Source of the DNA: Spirodela intermedia
Taxonomy: Eukaryota; Streptophyta; Magnoliopsida; Alismatales; Araceae
DNA length: 64,000 nt
Assembly (NCBI GenBank): GCA_902729315.2
Contig: LR746267.1
Location: forward strand, 9,428,924-9,492,923
Direction: 5' to 3'
Positions 13,201 through 37,689 of this stretch are shown piece after piece. The notes under the pieces are model-generated. The model made no database searches. It saw nothing but the letters and a program-made list of their open reading frames with translations, and had not been told where the DNA came from. The first letter of the stretch is position 1, and each line of letters opens with the position of its first letter. Made by a program: the position numbers and the translations under genes.

Positions 13201-15287
13201 AAAACTATATTATTTATTCATTATTAACTTATGATAATGAAGACTTCTTAGAGACTTAGATGGTTGCTAACGCATTTAATAATCCAAAGTGCCACCTACC
13301 ATATTTCTTTTATATGAGTATAGCTTGGCTGGAGCAAGAACTATTTGAGTGTTAAATAATTTTTAACGTGAGTATCTCCCAAGCTAACTTCTCAATCTCT
13401 TCTTTCTAGAAATATGGGTAGTGGAGATGATAAATGTTGATAAGTCTAATACTAGTTTCTAAAGGTATGACATGATCTGCTTTTTTGATTGGGGGCAACC
13501 GACATTGAGTTTGAATACATGTGGTCATTGAAGATGATTTCTTCTAGTTGACTATTGATCTTTTATGCTAGATGAAACATCCCAATAATTATTATTTTGT
13601 ACTTGTAAACTTTAGATAAGGTTTTGAGTGAAATATTTGTGCAATGTTGAAGTGCTTTTGTAGATAAGGTGATTCACCTAGTTCTAGACATGGAGAAAAT
13701 GTCCATTTGTCAAAAATGAGTTTGATTTTCTTTAGAGTACTTAGCTATTTTAATTTGTGTAATAAGTTGATGGTTCCCAATGGAAGAATTGAGAAGTCTT
13801 CATGCACCATAAGGGGCTGCATTTATAACAGGATTATGTAGCAAACTTTTAATTCTTGCACCTTTTCACTAGTTCTTGTAATAACTTGAAAGTACGAAAT
13901 GGTTGTAAGAGTTATTTAGATTTTGTGGATGGATTTCTATGATGTAACATTGGGTAAAACCTTAGTGTCAACAAGGTTTGTGATGTGCCTCTCATTGATA
14001 TTTTCTTTAAAATTTAAGGGCTCAATTGGGAGAGCCTTCAACTAGAGAGTTGATGAATATTTTTAGATGAGTGAAGTCTTCTTCTTTGGACTTGACTTCT
14101 TCAACTTAGACATTTGATGATACATCTTCATGGATTATTGATGTTTGTAATTCTCTCTTGTAGTAATGTCTCAACAAGTATTTCTTGTTGCATGAAAAAT
14201 ATATACCTTTGGCTTGCTACACTTGAATTTTTGTGAGGATAAGATGGAGCCTGTTATTTTGGAAGTTGGTGGGTCCTTCAATAATAATAGTGTTGCTCAT
14301 GCTATCACTAGACCGAGGGGAAGCAGCTTTGAGGACTTTCATCAACAAATATTATAACTAGGAGAGTATTATTGGAGAAGTTTGTGTTGTAAGATCTTCT
14401 AGAGTGGTTGAATCCCTTGAGGACATTGAATTTGATGTTGACTTTTTGGGTCATTCTCATCATTGCTTTAAGTCCTCTTAGTTCTAGGAGTGAGGCTTCT
14501 ACCTGAATTTTCTTTTATAATCCCTTGAGGAATGTGTTCGAAGATGTGTTATGATAAGTAACCTAAGATTGTAATAGTGAGTTTAAAATCCTCATGGTAT
14601 TTTGTGATGGAATCATGTTGCTTGATTTTAAGGAATTGTTGGCAAAGTGATCTTGTTTGATTTGAATTGAAATGCTTCAAGAGTTCTTAACATATATCAT
14701 CCTAACTTTGAAATGGATTGCATGAATTGCTCCATTTAAACCACAAGAGGGTCTTCCTTCTAGGCTGATGCATACTATAGATAACTTATTTTTTGTTGAT
14801 ACTCAATGCATTTAGAAGAATAGCTCTACTTAAAGGATCATACGTTTTGGATCCTAATAGTTAATATTGACATGTTGAGCCTACATCCTCCATGCCACAA
14901 TTTTGTATGTGGATATTAGCGGTTGTTTGTAGAGGGATGTCATCTGTTAGGATGAGAGTGTAGCCATACTTTGAGATTTGGGTTCTCAAGGTCCTATTGG
15001 AGGGAGAGTGGATGGCCATGACTTGGTTTGCCTAGTGCCCAGTCATCTAGGTGATCATTGTGCCAAGGGTCTGTGAGATTATTCTGTCGACATAAATTTC
15101 TAGGAGAATGAATAATATATTTGAACTATTGTTTTATTGCCATCTTTTTGCGTTGGATTTCTTTGACATCAGCTTGTAGTGTGATAGTATCATATTCGAG
15201 ACCCAAAATATCATGGCGGATGTCTTCAAGCTCTTTTTTGAGGAACTCTATCTTCTCATTGTTTGACTTAGAGCCCACTTGTGCCAT
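10200..15287 (-). mobile_element. Decayed Ty3/gypsy retrotransposon with a nested insertion
   Basis: Read on the minus strand, gypsy order is kept through many stops. Gag starts with ATG at 15287 (MAQVGSKSNNEKIEFLKKEL). More gag lies near 14540-14700 (QQFLKIKQHDSITKYHEDFK). A protease-like segment with LVDT and FSILPLG is near 13780-14000. The start of reverse transcriptase is near 13300-13560 (IPLETSIRLINIYHLHYPYF). The end of reverse transcriptase is near 11230-11460 (HLHTNPKNYVFEQSKLAYLG). Integrase lies near 10250-10560, with SYNHP-TNEQTKVIN and MNHFKIVYDREPLTL. Between the two reverse-transcriptase pieces the catalytic core is replaced by about 1.7 kb of unrelated sequence. The element is dead. 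Confidence 0.8.
11470..13200. mobile_element. Nested insertion within the gypsy remnant (unclassified, LTR-like)
   Basis: This AT-rich block splits the gypsy reverse-transcriptase reading. It has no clear coding similarity. A segment near 12760-13030 (TTTAGTCTCACATCGGTTGT, then a GC-richer part and a C-run) looks like sequence common in plant LTRs or small non-autonomous elements. Exact ends and target-site duplication were not resolved by eye. Confidence 0.45.
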
Positions 15288-15700
15288 GAGCGGAAGGGGG
15301 AAGGAGAGCTAGAGAGAGAGAGAGAGAGATGGGACGAGATGATATTACTCACTTATGATAACCACCCTTGATAAGTATGCTACAAAAGATGATAACTTGA
15401 TAGTAAGGAAGAAGGAAGAGAGATAAAGGAGAGGGGTCCAAGGGAGGACAAGAGCGAGTGAAGAGACAGGAGGTGTCAAGGAATGAGAGGGAGAGAGACA
15501 CAACTGAGATAGCATCTACGAGGGTAGCTCTTGTAGAGGGACCAAATTTGAGATGGACAGTCTCGAAGCTTCTCAGGGAGATGGCTTAAAAAGTACTTGT
15601 TTGCTTTCCTATGTGGTGTGACCTTTAATTTATGCTGTTTTGCAGGGTGTCGGGTTATTTTGATGCCTGTGTTGTCTTGAGAGTATATCATCAGTCCTCT
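15288..15700 (-). mobile_element. Probable 5' LTR/leader of the gypsy remnant
   Basis: The segment directly precedes the gag ATG on the minus strand and begins with TGATATACTC at about 15692. It is the right copy of the direct repeat also seen at 7590-8010. A GA microsatellite (about 15312-15330) is included. Confidence 0.5.
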
Positions 15701-16581
15701 CTAGCACTTAACTGAGAGGAACCCAGCTTGAATTTCCCTCTAGTAGGTGTAGCTGCTGATATACCTGTGTGGCATGAGCTCTCCCTTAAAGATGGAGACA
15801 ATCTTGAGAGTGACTGAACCGAACTAGGCTGCACTGTTCATTCTAGTTCCTACTGCGTTTTTACTTAATCATCTACGTAAAGACAGTCGGTTAATCTTAG
15901 AACAGAAGGGATTTCAGTTGATTAAGATAACTCTACATCACTTAGTTACGATTGGAACATAATCCCTATTATAATTATAAACGATGCCACCATCGAGACT
16001 AGAAGGGGATCTCATTCACCATCGGAGCGAAGGAAAGTCCCCGTCGAGGACAAGCAAAACGGACAGTGGAAGTGCTCCTCTTAGTGAGCCCGCTCGGCAG
16101 AGAGAGCCATTCTCGCCGTGGGACACGGTGGGAGAGTCAACTAAGTACTGGCTACCTAATTCCAGAACAGGACTTCAAAGGTGAAACCATGGTACGTGCC
16201 ATGCAGAGAAGTCTGGTTGAATGAAGCATAGCCAGACGAGTCGAGCCACCGCTGAGCTGTATGTAGTTTTGACATTCGAAACATACGTGTATGATAATAT
16301 CATAGAGTATAGTTTGGACGTTATTTGTGAACGATCATGTGGATACGCACGCATGAATGAAAGGGCGGCGAGAGAGAGAGAGAGAAAGAGAGAGACGTCC
16401 GACATGTAGAGATATTGAAACAGATTTTGGGCTTCCGGGATTAGATCTTATCGAAGCTCTTTCCGGCGTGAGCTCAATTTTTATTGCTTTCCCATGGCCC
16501 AACTCTTCTCCTCTTTCTGACAAGTTTATTTTCCACGGGAAACGTCCCAAGGATGGGGATCAGGATTACCTCTCTCTCTCT

Positions 16582-16613
<32 letters not shown>

Positions 16614-17098
16614 AACTAAGGGGAGAGACGCCATCTTGATCATTGTAGCATGCATGCAGAAAAAAAAAAAGAAAAAGTCATGCCTCATGAGCATACTCAG
16701 GCCATAGGCCTTCTTCTCAGGGCTCCTCTTGTTTCCACTTCGATACTCCCTCCACTCACGGTCGCCAAGAGTTAATGAAATCGCAAACACTGGGCGAATA
16801 AGAGAAAGCAAGAATCAAGGAACAGGACGGACAAGCGGGTGCTTCTCTTCGACAACAACCGAAAGCCAACGAAATAAGTCCTGACACACCGCCGAACAAG
16901 AACAGATTCCGATTTCCAACAGAGAGATGCACGTGCAGGAGGCGGAGAGGCGGGGCCATAGGGGAGGGGCAGGCGAGCAAATTAAAATTTATCAAGCAAA
17001 GAGGACACGTGACATCCTGGCATATTAGGTGAAACCTCAAGCAGGAAAGGCAGAGAAACGACAATGGAAGATCTGGGACGAGATTCTCTCACCCGAAT
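15700..17098. other. Intergenic region with microsatellites; 3' flank of the E3 ligase gene
   Basis: No coding similarity is visible. It contains GA-rich (about 16365-16395) and CT (about 16568-16613) microsatellites and a poly-A run near 16660. The part next to 17098 should include the 3' UTR of the minus-strand E3 ligase gene. Confidence 0.55.
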
Positions 17099-20000
17099 TC
17101 ACGTGCCCCTGGGCTTCTCGACAAATACCTCTGCAAAGCAGACTGGGCAGGCCTGATACAAAGACATCAACAGGCACTTGAGATTACTGAGATATCCGCG
17201 CCCATTTCTATATTACAGGTATCGATGTCCAGACGAGCACTAACCTTGTTAATGCCAAGCCATCTAGAGACGCAGCCCACATGGTAGACGTGCTTGCATG
17301 GGAGAGTCATCTGCTTGTCACCTCTTTTGTAGTCCATCTGGCAGATCACACACCTGTGCCGCGTAAAAATATTGTCACCAATGAGCCATGAGACAAGACA
17401 GTCCGGGTGGTATAACCCTATTTTCCACTTTTAGTAAAGAACAGGTAGAAACGCTGAGAATTATGACAGGGTCCGGCTTAGAAAGGAAAGACATTGAGTC
17501 AGTCTCCAAACTTCGATCTTCCTCATCATTCCTAGTGAGGCCGGTGAAAAGGTTCAGCAGTGGGATTAGAAAACCCGACATTAATGATGTTACCAGGCTA
17601 AAAGGGGACCTCGTGACCTTCTCTGTACAGGTTCACCGATTAAAGTAAATACGAAACCGAGTTTCGATCATATCAGATTAAGATAACAATCTTTTTTCTG
17701 CAAAATATGTAGTCAAGATCTATAAAAGAAGTTAACATCAAACTTTGCACAGGGGAAAAAAAATCTAATAAAGTTGCCAAGTACCAATGAATGGGGAAAC
17801 AGCGGCATAGTATCTCATGCGGCAACCTTTCCACGATGAATAACAAAGGCAATGGCCAGGAGGTTTACCTCTCACCCCGAGCCTTTCTTCTGGAAAAGAG
17901 GCTACACTTGTACTTTGAGACCGGGAGCGACATAATAAGTTCTAGTGGAAGACCACGGCTTTGAGTTCCAACAGCCTCGCCTAAATCAAGCAATTCCTAT
18001 GGAAAAAATAGACACTGTAGATTCAGTAAAAATCGTGGATGAACTTTTAAGCTCGACAAAACACATCTACCGATGAAGACAGTAGAGGCCTAGAAAAAAA
18101 ATATTTTTCACACGCATATGGAAGCATCGCCATGATCCATGGAGATAAATTGTTGTTGGTACGGTCCTTTGAATAAGCCACGGGTGGGATTGCAGACATA
18201 CACAGTTAAGATATTTAAACTCATCACCTGTTCTATTTCAATAAACGAAATAATACACAAAAGTACACGCTAAGTAGAGGGGAAAAAGGACATGAGTTGT
18301 CCTCGCACCCTTGAAGATTCAATCAATCTAGAGTTACTTGAGATCATTCACCAGATGCTCTACACATAATAATGTATCCCACCGCAAATCCACTCTGCAG
18401 ATCGTGCTGCAGATAATCATTGTCTTTACTGGTTTTCTATCTAGATGCTATGCCATCGCAAAGCAAGATGATAGCTTCGATTAACCCCTCTCATGGAACA
18501 CTAAAGGGAAATTAAGACTCGTGTCGTAAGTGGGTGGGTCCCATAAGCCTTGATACCGGTCCAGTCCACCTCGTTAGGTTCCGGCTTCCATTGGATTCGG
18601 CATAGATTCACAGAAGCCCTTAGCCCCATTGTTTGTCCTGCAAACTCCTAGGTGGCAACAAATCTTCCTCTAAAACACAGGTGCATAAGAACCATAGTGC
18701 TGGGGGGAAAGCTTTCTAGGTGTTCGACTTGTATGCCCATTATAGGTGTTCAGGCGTTGTAAATGCCACACAAGCTCATTTGCAAAGCCCAAGTCCAGTT
18801 TAGCCTGTTGAAACCCTCACTTAAGACCATGCTGAAATAAGATAACATATGAACGAATTTGAGTCTCTGCTTCTGATATCTGAAAACTGGAAATAGAATC
18901 ACAGTTTCTAAAGGGTGAATATCAATATCATGCTCATCTACGTAACTCAATGGTATAGACTTATTCATTACAGATCCATTTAACATAAGGATCATTCCAA
19001 ATGGTTTCATGCTCAAATATGAATTTAATCGAATTGAGAAGGACGTGCCATCTAAACTGCCATTAGAGTTTACCAAATTTGACTTTTAAAATGACCAACC
19101 ATCCCTACTCATAAAACCCCCTATTCCGCTTCAAATAATATTCACAGGAGAAAAAATTATATAAGTATTTAAAGTTTTAATTTAATACTATGTTGAATTA
19201 TTTTCTGATTTTATGACATTATTTTTTTAAAATATTTATAAAACGTGTAAAATATATACTTAATGTTTAACGAATAATATTTTCAAGAAAAAATTAACTA
19301 CTATTTTTAAAATTAATTCACTTATTTCTGTGTAATGATTGTCTGATTTTTGACCATTATTAGTTGTTTTTACCATAACTGCTCCCACCAAGTGTATCTT
19401 ACATACAGGTCCAATGATCCTTTCTTAATAGTGTTACCTCGCACTTTAAAAGTAAGAACCGAGAAAAAGGGATAACTGTGTGATTAACCAAAAATCATTC
19501 TTTGAATATGACACAAGGTAGTGTCACAAACCTCATACGTCATATTGTCTGGATCGATGTTGTCCTGCCAGATGACCTGCTAGACACGAATCAAATATGT
19601 TGCTCAGATTCTCTCATGCAAATGTTGTCTGGACCGTAGTTTTTTTAAAAAAGGAAGAGACTTGCAAAAAAGCATATGCTTGGCTATAGTAAGAGGATAT
19701 GATAGCAAAAAATAGTGAAGAGGCCATGTTCGCCAGAAGTAAGAAATTGCAGTGGGTGATCTAAAAAATGAGACAAGTAGAAAGCCTTCAAATAAACAAA
19801 TAAAATAGTTGTCAGGTGGTGAATAGGTATGATAGGTAGGCAGCTATTAGTCGTCATAATTACGTGAAGAAATCACATGTACTGCATAGTCAATAGAAGC
19901 GATGTAGCAGAACAATGATCATCATCACCATAAACTTTTATTACATCAATCCTGCTAATTTAGTATCCAAACCCCAAACAATTTCCGACAACCTGATCCA

Positions 20001-21780
20001 TCAACTGCTGAGGACTTAAATAATAACAATTAGATCTGCTTACTTATGACGCTTAAAAATCTCAACACCGAAATAGAGTAATGGAATTAATCTCAGACTG
20101 TGGAATGGGCATATTCAACAAAGTAATTTTTTTTTCATGACAACAGAAATAAAGATCGGCTCTTACATGAGGATTGGTGCCATTGTGGTGAGTCCGAATG
20201 CCTGCAAAGTTGAAAATCAAGTATTACAACGGATTTATAAAAACTTAACAGTCTTCATTGGGAACTATGCGACAAAGAAAATTTCCAGACTGAACTTGTT
20301 TTAAAAAGCAGGCATGAGATAAATTTTAAAGATGAGAAGAGTTCTCTATAAAACACGTAAATAAAGAACTTTACTTCAACTCATCTGTAATTATATAGAA
20401 ACTACCAAAAATAAACTAAGGTCTGCATAAGAGGTTGATACTAGACATAAATGCGGTTTGATAAATCCATAAAAAAATGTTTGATTGTGTGAATACAGTG
20501 TGCCTCATAGTGAAATCCAAAGGAGTGAACAGACCAAAATATTGTGAGCCTCACCACATTCTATTCTATCCTTCAATTCTTTACATAACATATTCAACCA
20601 AAAAAAAATGTGAGGCTTTACTATAGCTCGCAAGCTGAGTCCAACTCTTTTGGAAATCATGCAAAGAAAATTCATTTCCATTTGTTATATTACCAGCACA
20701 TGTTTTATGATTATAAAGGAATTCCCTCTCGTACAGTTTGTGGATCATCTCATCAATAATGGAATTCATTCAATTTGACTAACTAGGCTAAGAAAGATGT
20801 TAAAGTTCTTGATAAGATATCCAATTTTCAGACCAACATCCAATGCATATCCTTTTAGTGTCCACTCAACCAAGTATTAGGGAAATAACTATTTGATAAT
20901 AGTACCAGATGAGGAGAACAACATCCAATATTCATAATTTGTCACCTACTCAACGAAATGAAACATGAATCAGACTTACAGTCCTCAGTGCCAGTGCTAG
21001 CACCTGATTCAGCACCAATCATGCCGCCATGTGAAACCAGATTAGGAGATTCTTCAATATTTGATACCGAAGAACTGTCCCAGAGTCGTCCACCTCCATC
21101 GAATCTCAGTGCAAGATCATTCATGTCATACATGTGACTCAGGCTATGATTGGAATTACTTGCTGAACCAGAAAAGCCGTACTTGTACGAATGTGTGTGG
21201 ATCATTGGCCAATATGGATTCCCCTGCACATACATGTGTAACAAAGTATATCATATAAAAATGACAAAAATGGCATATATGAAAAAGTTTCTCTTTTCTT
21301 CAGTCAAAAAAGCATGAATACATGGAAAAGAATAGCAACTATCTTCAGAGTCATTTAGTCGAAGAAGAAGACAGGCGCATGAGTTTCACAACGCATGTGA
21401 ATGGTTACATTGAGTGGAAAATAATCACGGAAATAAATTTCGACATCAAGTAACACAACATACCCGACTTCCCTTTCAAGGATAATTAAATAAAATGATT
21501 TTTTCTATTAAATAAATAATCCTTAACAAAGGAGCAGATAAGTTACTGTAGCTACAGACATCACATCTTTAAAATTAAATGCTTAAATAGAAAATTATCA
21601 TATTATCTGAAAATTACAAGTGGTTCAAATTTTCAGATTTACCTGGTCATGCAAAGTTCCTGAAAGAGTGGCATCTGCCTGTGCATAAGTGAGCCCCTCA
21701 AATAAGTCCATAAAACTCTCAGTTACTGTATAGGGGAACCCAGTGTTAATGTAGTGAAATTCCATCTGTCGGCTAGCCAT
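17099..21780 (-). CDS. BB: RING-H2 E3 ubiquitin ligase, BIG BROTHER type
   Basis: Seven coding exons with GT-AG borders in matching phase read, on minus: 21780-21643, 21223-20980, 20201-20167, 19576-19532, 17996-17869, 17353-17245 and 17152-17099. They encode 250 residues, close to the roughly 250-residue family length. The N-terminal half carries the conserved MEFHYINTGFPYTVTESFMD and HSYKYGFSGS blocks, followed by VIWQDNIDPDNMTYE and ELLDLGEAVGTQSRGL. The RING-H2 finger at residues about 198-238 has all eight ligands: CVIC, CKHVYHVGC and CPVC. In Arabidopsis, BIG BROTHER is an E3 ligase that limits organ size by restricting the duration of cell proliferation; orthology is inferred from full-length similarity. 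The start ATG is preceded by an acceptor-like CAG at about 21810, indicating a 5'-UTR intron. Intron 4 is long (17997-19531) and holds a GC-richer block near 18510-18660 that may be a small insertion. Confidence 0.92.
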
Positions 21781-23742
21781 TTCGAACTAGTGTCTTGGTG
21801 TCAAAAGAGCTGAAAAAGCGAGGCCGAAATTCATTATCAGGATTAAAAAAATTCAACGATTATAAATGTCCAGAAAAACAGAAATACATATTCACCATGT
21901 AGTTTCCCAGTGATGACCATTCAAAATAAAAAGAAGTGTATTTCCGCATATTGTGTCATCCTGAAAATAGAGATAAAAAAAACATATTATAAGATGGTAT
22001 TTAAGGCCCTTCAGCTGAACTTCTATATAGCACCGAGAAAAAAAATTGAAAAAATAGTAATAGGATACATTCAGGTAACAACTAATCGTTGGCATCAACT
22101 CAATGCTCTCAAAAACAGATCCGAAACAGATCCAATTTAATTGCCATTAATTTCCATTTTTGTCTAACTTTTATACGTTATAAAGAAAAATCAATATGGC
22201 TCAAAGAATCTGGCACAATTACCCAGCAGAACTGCGCAGAAGGAATTGAAATTCCAAGGGTACTCCAATGGCAGATGATCCTTGAGATATTGAACCAGCA
22301 TTTCACGCTTCAAGCTCCCCTCTACGCAAAAAAAATAAATAAAAATTCCTGGTGAATTAACTACGAAATGTTACACCGTAACGCCAAACCTTCCTTTCCA
22401 CAGTTTCCAAGGAAACAACATCACTATGTAAGATAGTGTATCGTACACCAGCTGTGACAGATTCCAAGCAAATTGTCACGTAGCATCCTCACAGGGTAGA
22501 AACATTTCGCAAGAAGGAAACAGAAGCAGGATCTGATTATTTACAACGTTAAAACATCAGGAAAAGCCCGAGCGTGAACGCTTATACGGTAAAAAAATGA
22601 GGGAACCCCCCTTGGCGCTCGGATACAAGAGGGACACGGACCTCTCTTTTCTCCAGTTGGCTTCCAGAAGTATCATCCAAGAAGACGAATACAAACCAGT
22701 AACACGGATCTCCAACCAGATCAAACGGCAAGACCAAGAAGATCAGTATCAACGAAGAAGCACATAAAAGGTCACGGCGCGAGCCGCGAGTGTCAGGAAA
22801 GAGGAAGAGCGGAAGAGGCAGTGGCGAGGATTGAGGGGTCGGAGGGGAGGAGGCTGGGGAAGGAACGAGATGCGGTACCTTTAATAGCGGACACTGGTGC
22901 TCCTGCTGTTTGTCTTGGTCACTTTAGAGCGGCTTTCCTGTGAGAAAAGCTCCCTCCGTCTCCCTTCTCACTCCCGAGGGAATGAGTTGGGCGGTGACGA
23001 GAACCCCGGAGAACGCATGGCAGCCGAAACTCGAGAACGGATTTCGGTTTCCGTCCTGTCCCCGTCTCTCTCCTCAACACGCCACGCCCTTAGCGTGGGC
23101 GCAAGGGCCTTGGTTCCATCCTCACGTACCTGATTGAGATCGACGCTGATTAAACCTCCACGTGGCCCCCGATCGGGGCGCCTGCCTCTCCCCCCACGGA
23201 CAAGCTTTTCGGGGGGGTTCTCTAAGCTCCTTCCACGTGTCTGATGATGAACACGCCACGCACCCTCATCTCTCTCTCTCTGTGTCTCCATGCATATGGG
23301 ACGAGTAGCCCAGCTTCTAATGTGATAACTTTAAGAGGGAGAGGGGGAGAGAGAGGACGCTTTGCTCGTACGCAAGGTCTCCTCCCACTTGCGTCGGCAT
23401 CTAACGCCCTTGTGTCAGGGGGGCAGAAATTATTTTATCATACTCTATTATGACGCAATTAATAGGTACTGACTTTCTTACAAACGAATAACTTTAGTCA
23501 ACGGGTAAGTCGGGCTCAAGTCCCGTCTTAACGGGGCTCAGTGGTCCCAGTGATAGCCCAAAAGTCCCGCCAGTGGGTAGAGGAGCCTGAAAGCCCACGA
23601 GCGAACCTAGTGGACCCAAAAGTTGGGCCGTGATAGCCCGAGAGGAAGGATAAGGTCGCCGTTTCGGCTAACCGCTTTAAACCCTTCTTCCCGGAGGGCC
23701 TGTCGATCACTCTGCACTGTGGTAGTGGAGAAGGGGTAGGAG
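21781..23742. promoter_or_regulatory. Divergent 5' region between the E3 ligase and the tRNA synthetase
   Basis: The two genes are head-to-head with about 2 kb between start codons. On minus, an acceptor-like site at about 21810 points to a 5'-UTR intron whose upstream exon is probably the pyrimidine-rich stretch near 22700-22870. The GC-richer part from 22900 to 23740 probably carries both promoters. Short ORFs here look incidental. Confidence 0.5.
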
Positions 23743-36026
<12,284 letters not shown>

Positions 36027-37221
36027 TCTTCCCCCTGAAGGCCCGGAAGACATCTACCTGAATGCGCGCTTGCGGATCTGGTTTTGGAGCCTTGGTTTCC
36101 ACCCTACTGTTCAATTCCTGAGTTGGGTTCTTGCTGGAGCACACAGAGAGCGCGCCCAAGGGTTCATCCTGTTTTGCAATTCGGAGAGATCCAATCGAGG
36201 TTGGTGCCCAGCTTCATCGCATACTCATACTTCTAATGAGGATTCATGCAAGTACTATTTTTGGTAGCTTTGTACTTCAATTCTTTTACCATCATCCTTC
36301 AGACTTCATGTAAAGGCTTTATTCTTCTCTGTCATTCATGTCCAACGTTTGAATATTTTCCCACAATCACCAGAAAATATGGGTGCTGTAGAGAGGCCCA
36401 GAACCCGAGCATCTGAGAGAACGAATAAATTGCGGCGCTGCTCCTTTGCCGACAGAATCAGGGTCCCCTTGCACCAGACCAGCTGACTTTTTCTTAAACA
36501 ACGCGAATGACTTTGGTGTAACATCGCAACTATGAGATAGTAAGTCTGGTGAGCTAATGAAGTGAATACCACTGCCGTACGACAATATGAAAGAAAACGA
36601 TGCAACCCACAGAACATAATCCGACTGCGATACTTCGGTCTGATGATTTTCCTCACTCCGGTCAACGTTGAAAGTATCTTGCGAAATATTATTAAAAGGG
36701 GCTGAAGTCAGCCTACACCCACCCACTCTATGCCCATCGATTTTGACCAGCAACATTAGCGCCAGAATGTCATCCGTGGTTGTCGCTGCTTGTCTGCATG
36801 TAGTGAGCTTTTCACGCGCATACTGAAAGTCAAAACTGTATACATGGGACGCATCCTCTCACCTATCCGGTGGACGAACCTACCATAATCTGCACTGTAG
36901 AGAAAGGTGACTTCCATAGGTGGCCTACTCTCAAAGCCATAGAAAGAGCGAGAGAGAGAGAGAGAGAGAGAAGTTAAAGAAGAACACTCTTCCGCCAGAA
37001 AATGTAATAAATTCCGTCTTTTAAATCGGAACCGATAAAATAGGGGTTGCCCGAGTCACTACGCTGCTTCCAAGTCACTAAGCTGGCCCGAGTTGGAAAC
37101 CGTGTGAACATTTCCGGGAGCAAACTCCGGAGAAAACACGGGCGGACAGCCGTCTCTTTCCGTCGTCCGTCACCCATAGGAATGAATCCATCAACACGGT
37201 AGACTATCCCGCCCGGCACCC
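36027..37221 (+). other. Tail of the tRNA synthetase gene and upstream region of the first cystatin-like gene
   Basis: No independent gene is seen. The stretch is duplicated in inverted form within 58350-59449 and in direct form at 59984-61171. A GA microsatellite lies at about 36950-36971. The distal part is the promoter region of the gene at 37325. Confidence 0.7.
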
Positions 37222-37229
37222 TATAAAAT
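37222..37229 (+). promoter_or_regulatory. TATA box of the cystatin-like gene at 37325
   Basis: TATAAAAT is preceded by GGCACCC, a context found in other type A copies. A GA-rich leader (about 37290-37310) follows. The ATG is 103 bases downstream. Confidence 0.75.
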
Positions 37230-37324
37230 CCGACCCAGCTTCTTCCCAACCTTCTTGCACTGCACTACTGAGATACAAGGACACCAAGACAGAGAGAAAA
37301 AGAGAGAGAGAATCAGATAGGACC

Positions 37325-37681
37325 ATGAGGACTCAGTTGCCTTGCCTCCTCCTTCTCGCACTTCTTTCGGCCGTGATCCTCCAGTCTCAAGCCCAGAAGG
37401 TTGAGCCGTATCCTCCGCGGTCGGGTGAATGGATTCGGATTAAGAAGGTGGGCGAATACGACATCCAGGACGTCGCTCGGTTCGCCGTGTCGGAGCACAA
37501 CAAGCAGACGGGGGAGGACCTCCAGTACGTCCGGATTTACAGGGGCTACATCAACGGGCTGTTTTACAAGCTCTTCATCCAGGCCACGGACAACGTCCAG
37601 GCCCGCAGGTACGAGGCGGTCGTGAGGGATAGCGTCTGGAGCAATCCCAAGGAGCTCATCTACTTCAGGCGCTCGTCTTGA
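37325..37681 (+). CDS. Secreted cystatin-like protein, type A, divergent copy
   Basis: This intronless gene encodes 118 residues. A signal peptide (about 1-24) starts MRTQLP, with a Leu-rich core ending near SQAQ. The cystatin fold is marked by VARFAVSEHN (50-59), matching the family's LARFAV helix motif, and a C-terminal Trp (SVWSNP) equivalent to the PW hairpin. The first hairpin reads GYING (74-78), where phytocystatins have QxVxG, so the Gln that packs into the papain active-site cleft is absent. Papain-type inhibition is therefore uncertain. It shares the A-B order with the type B gene at 38945 but is clearly more diverged than the two identical type A copies at 50948 and 57870. AATAAA at 37751 is a candidate poly(A) signal. 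The start is supported by the shared MRTQLP and the TATA spacing. Confidence 0.88.
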   Translation: MRTQLPCLLLLALLSAVILQSQAQKVEPYPPRSGEWIRIKKVGEYDIQDVARFAVSEHNKQTGEDLQYVRIYRGYINGLFYKLFIQATDNVQARRYEAVVRDSVWSNPKELIYFRRSS

Positions 37682-37689
37682 ACTGTGAT

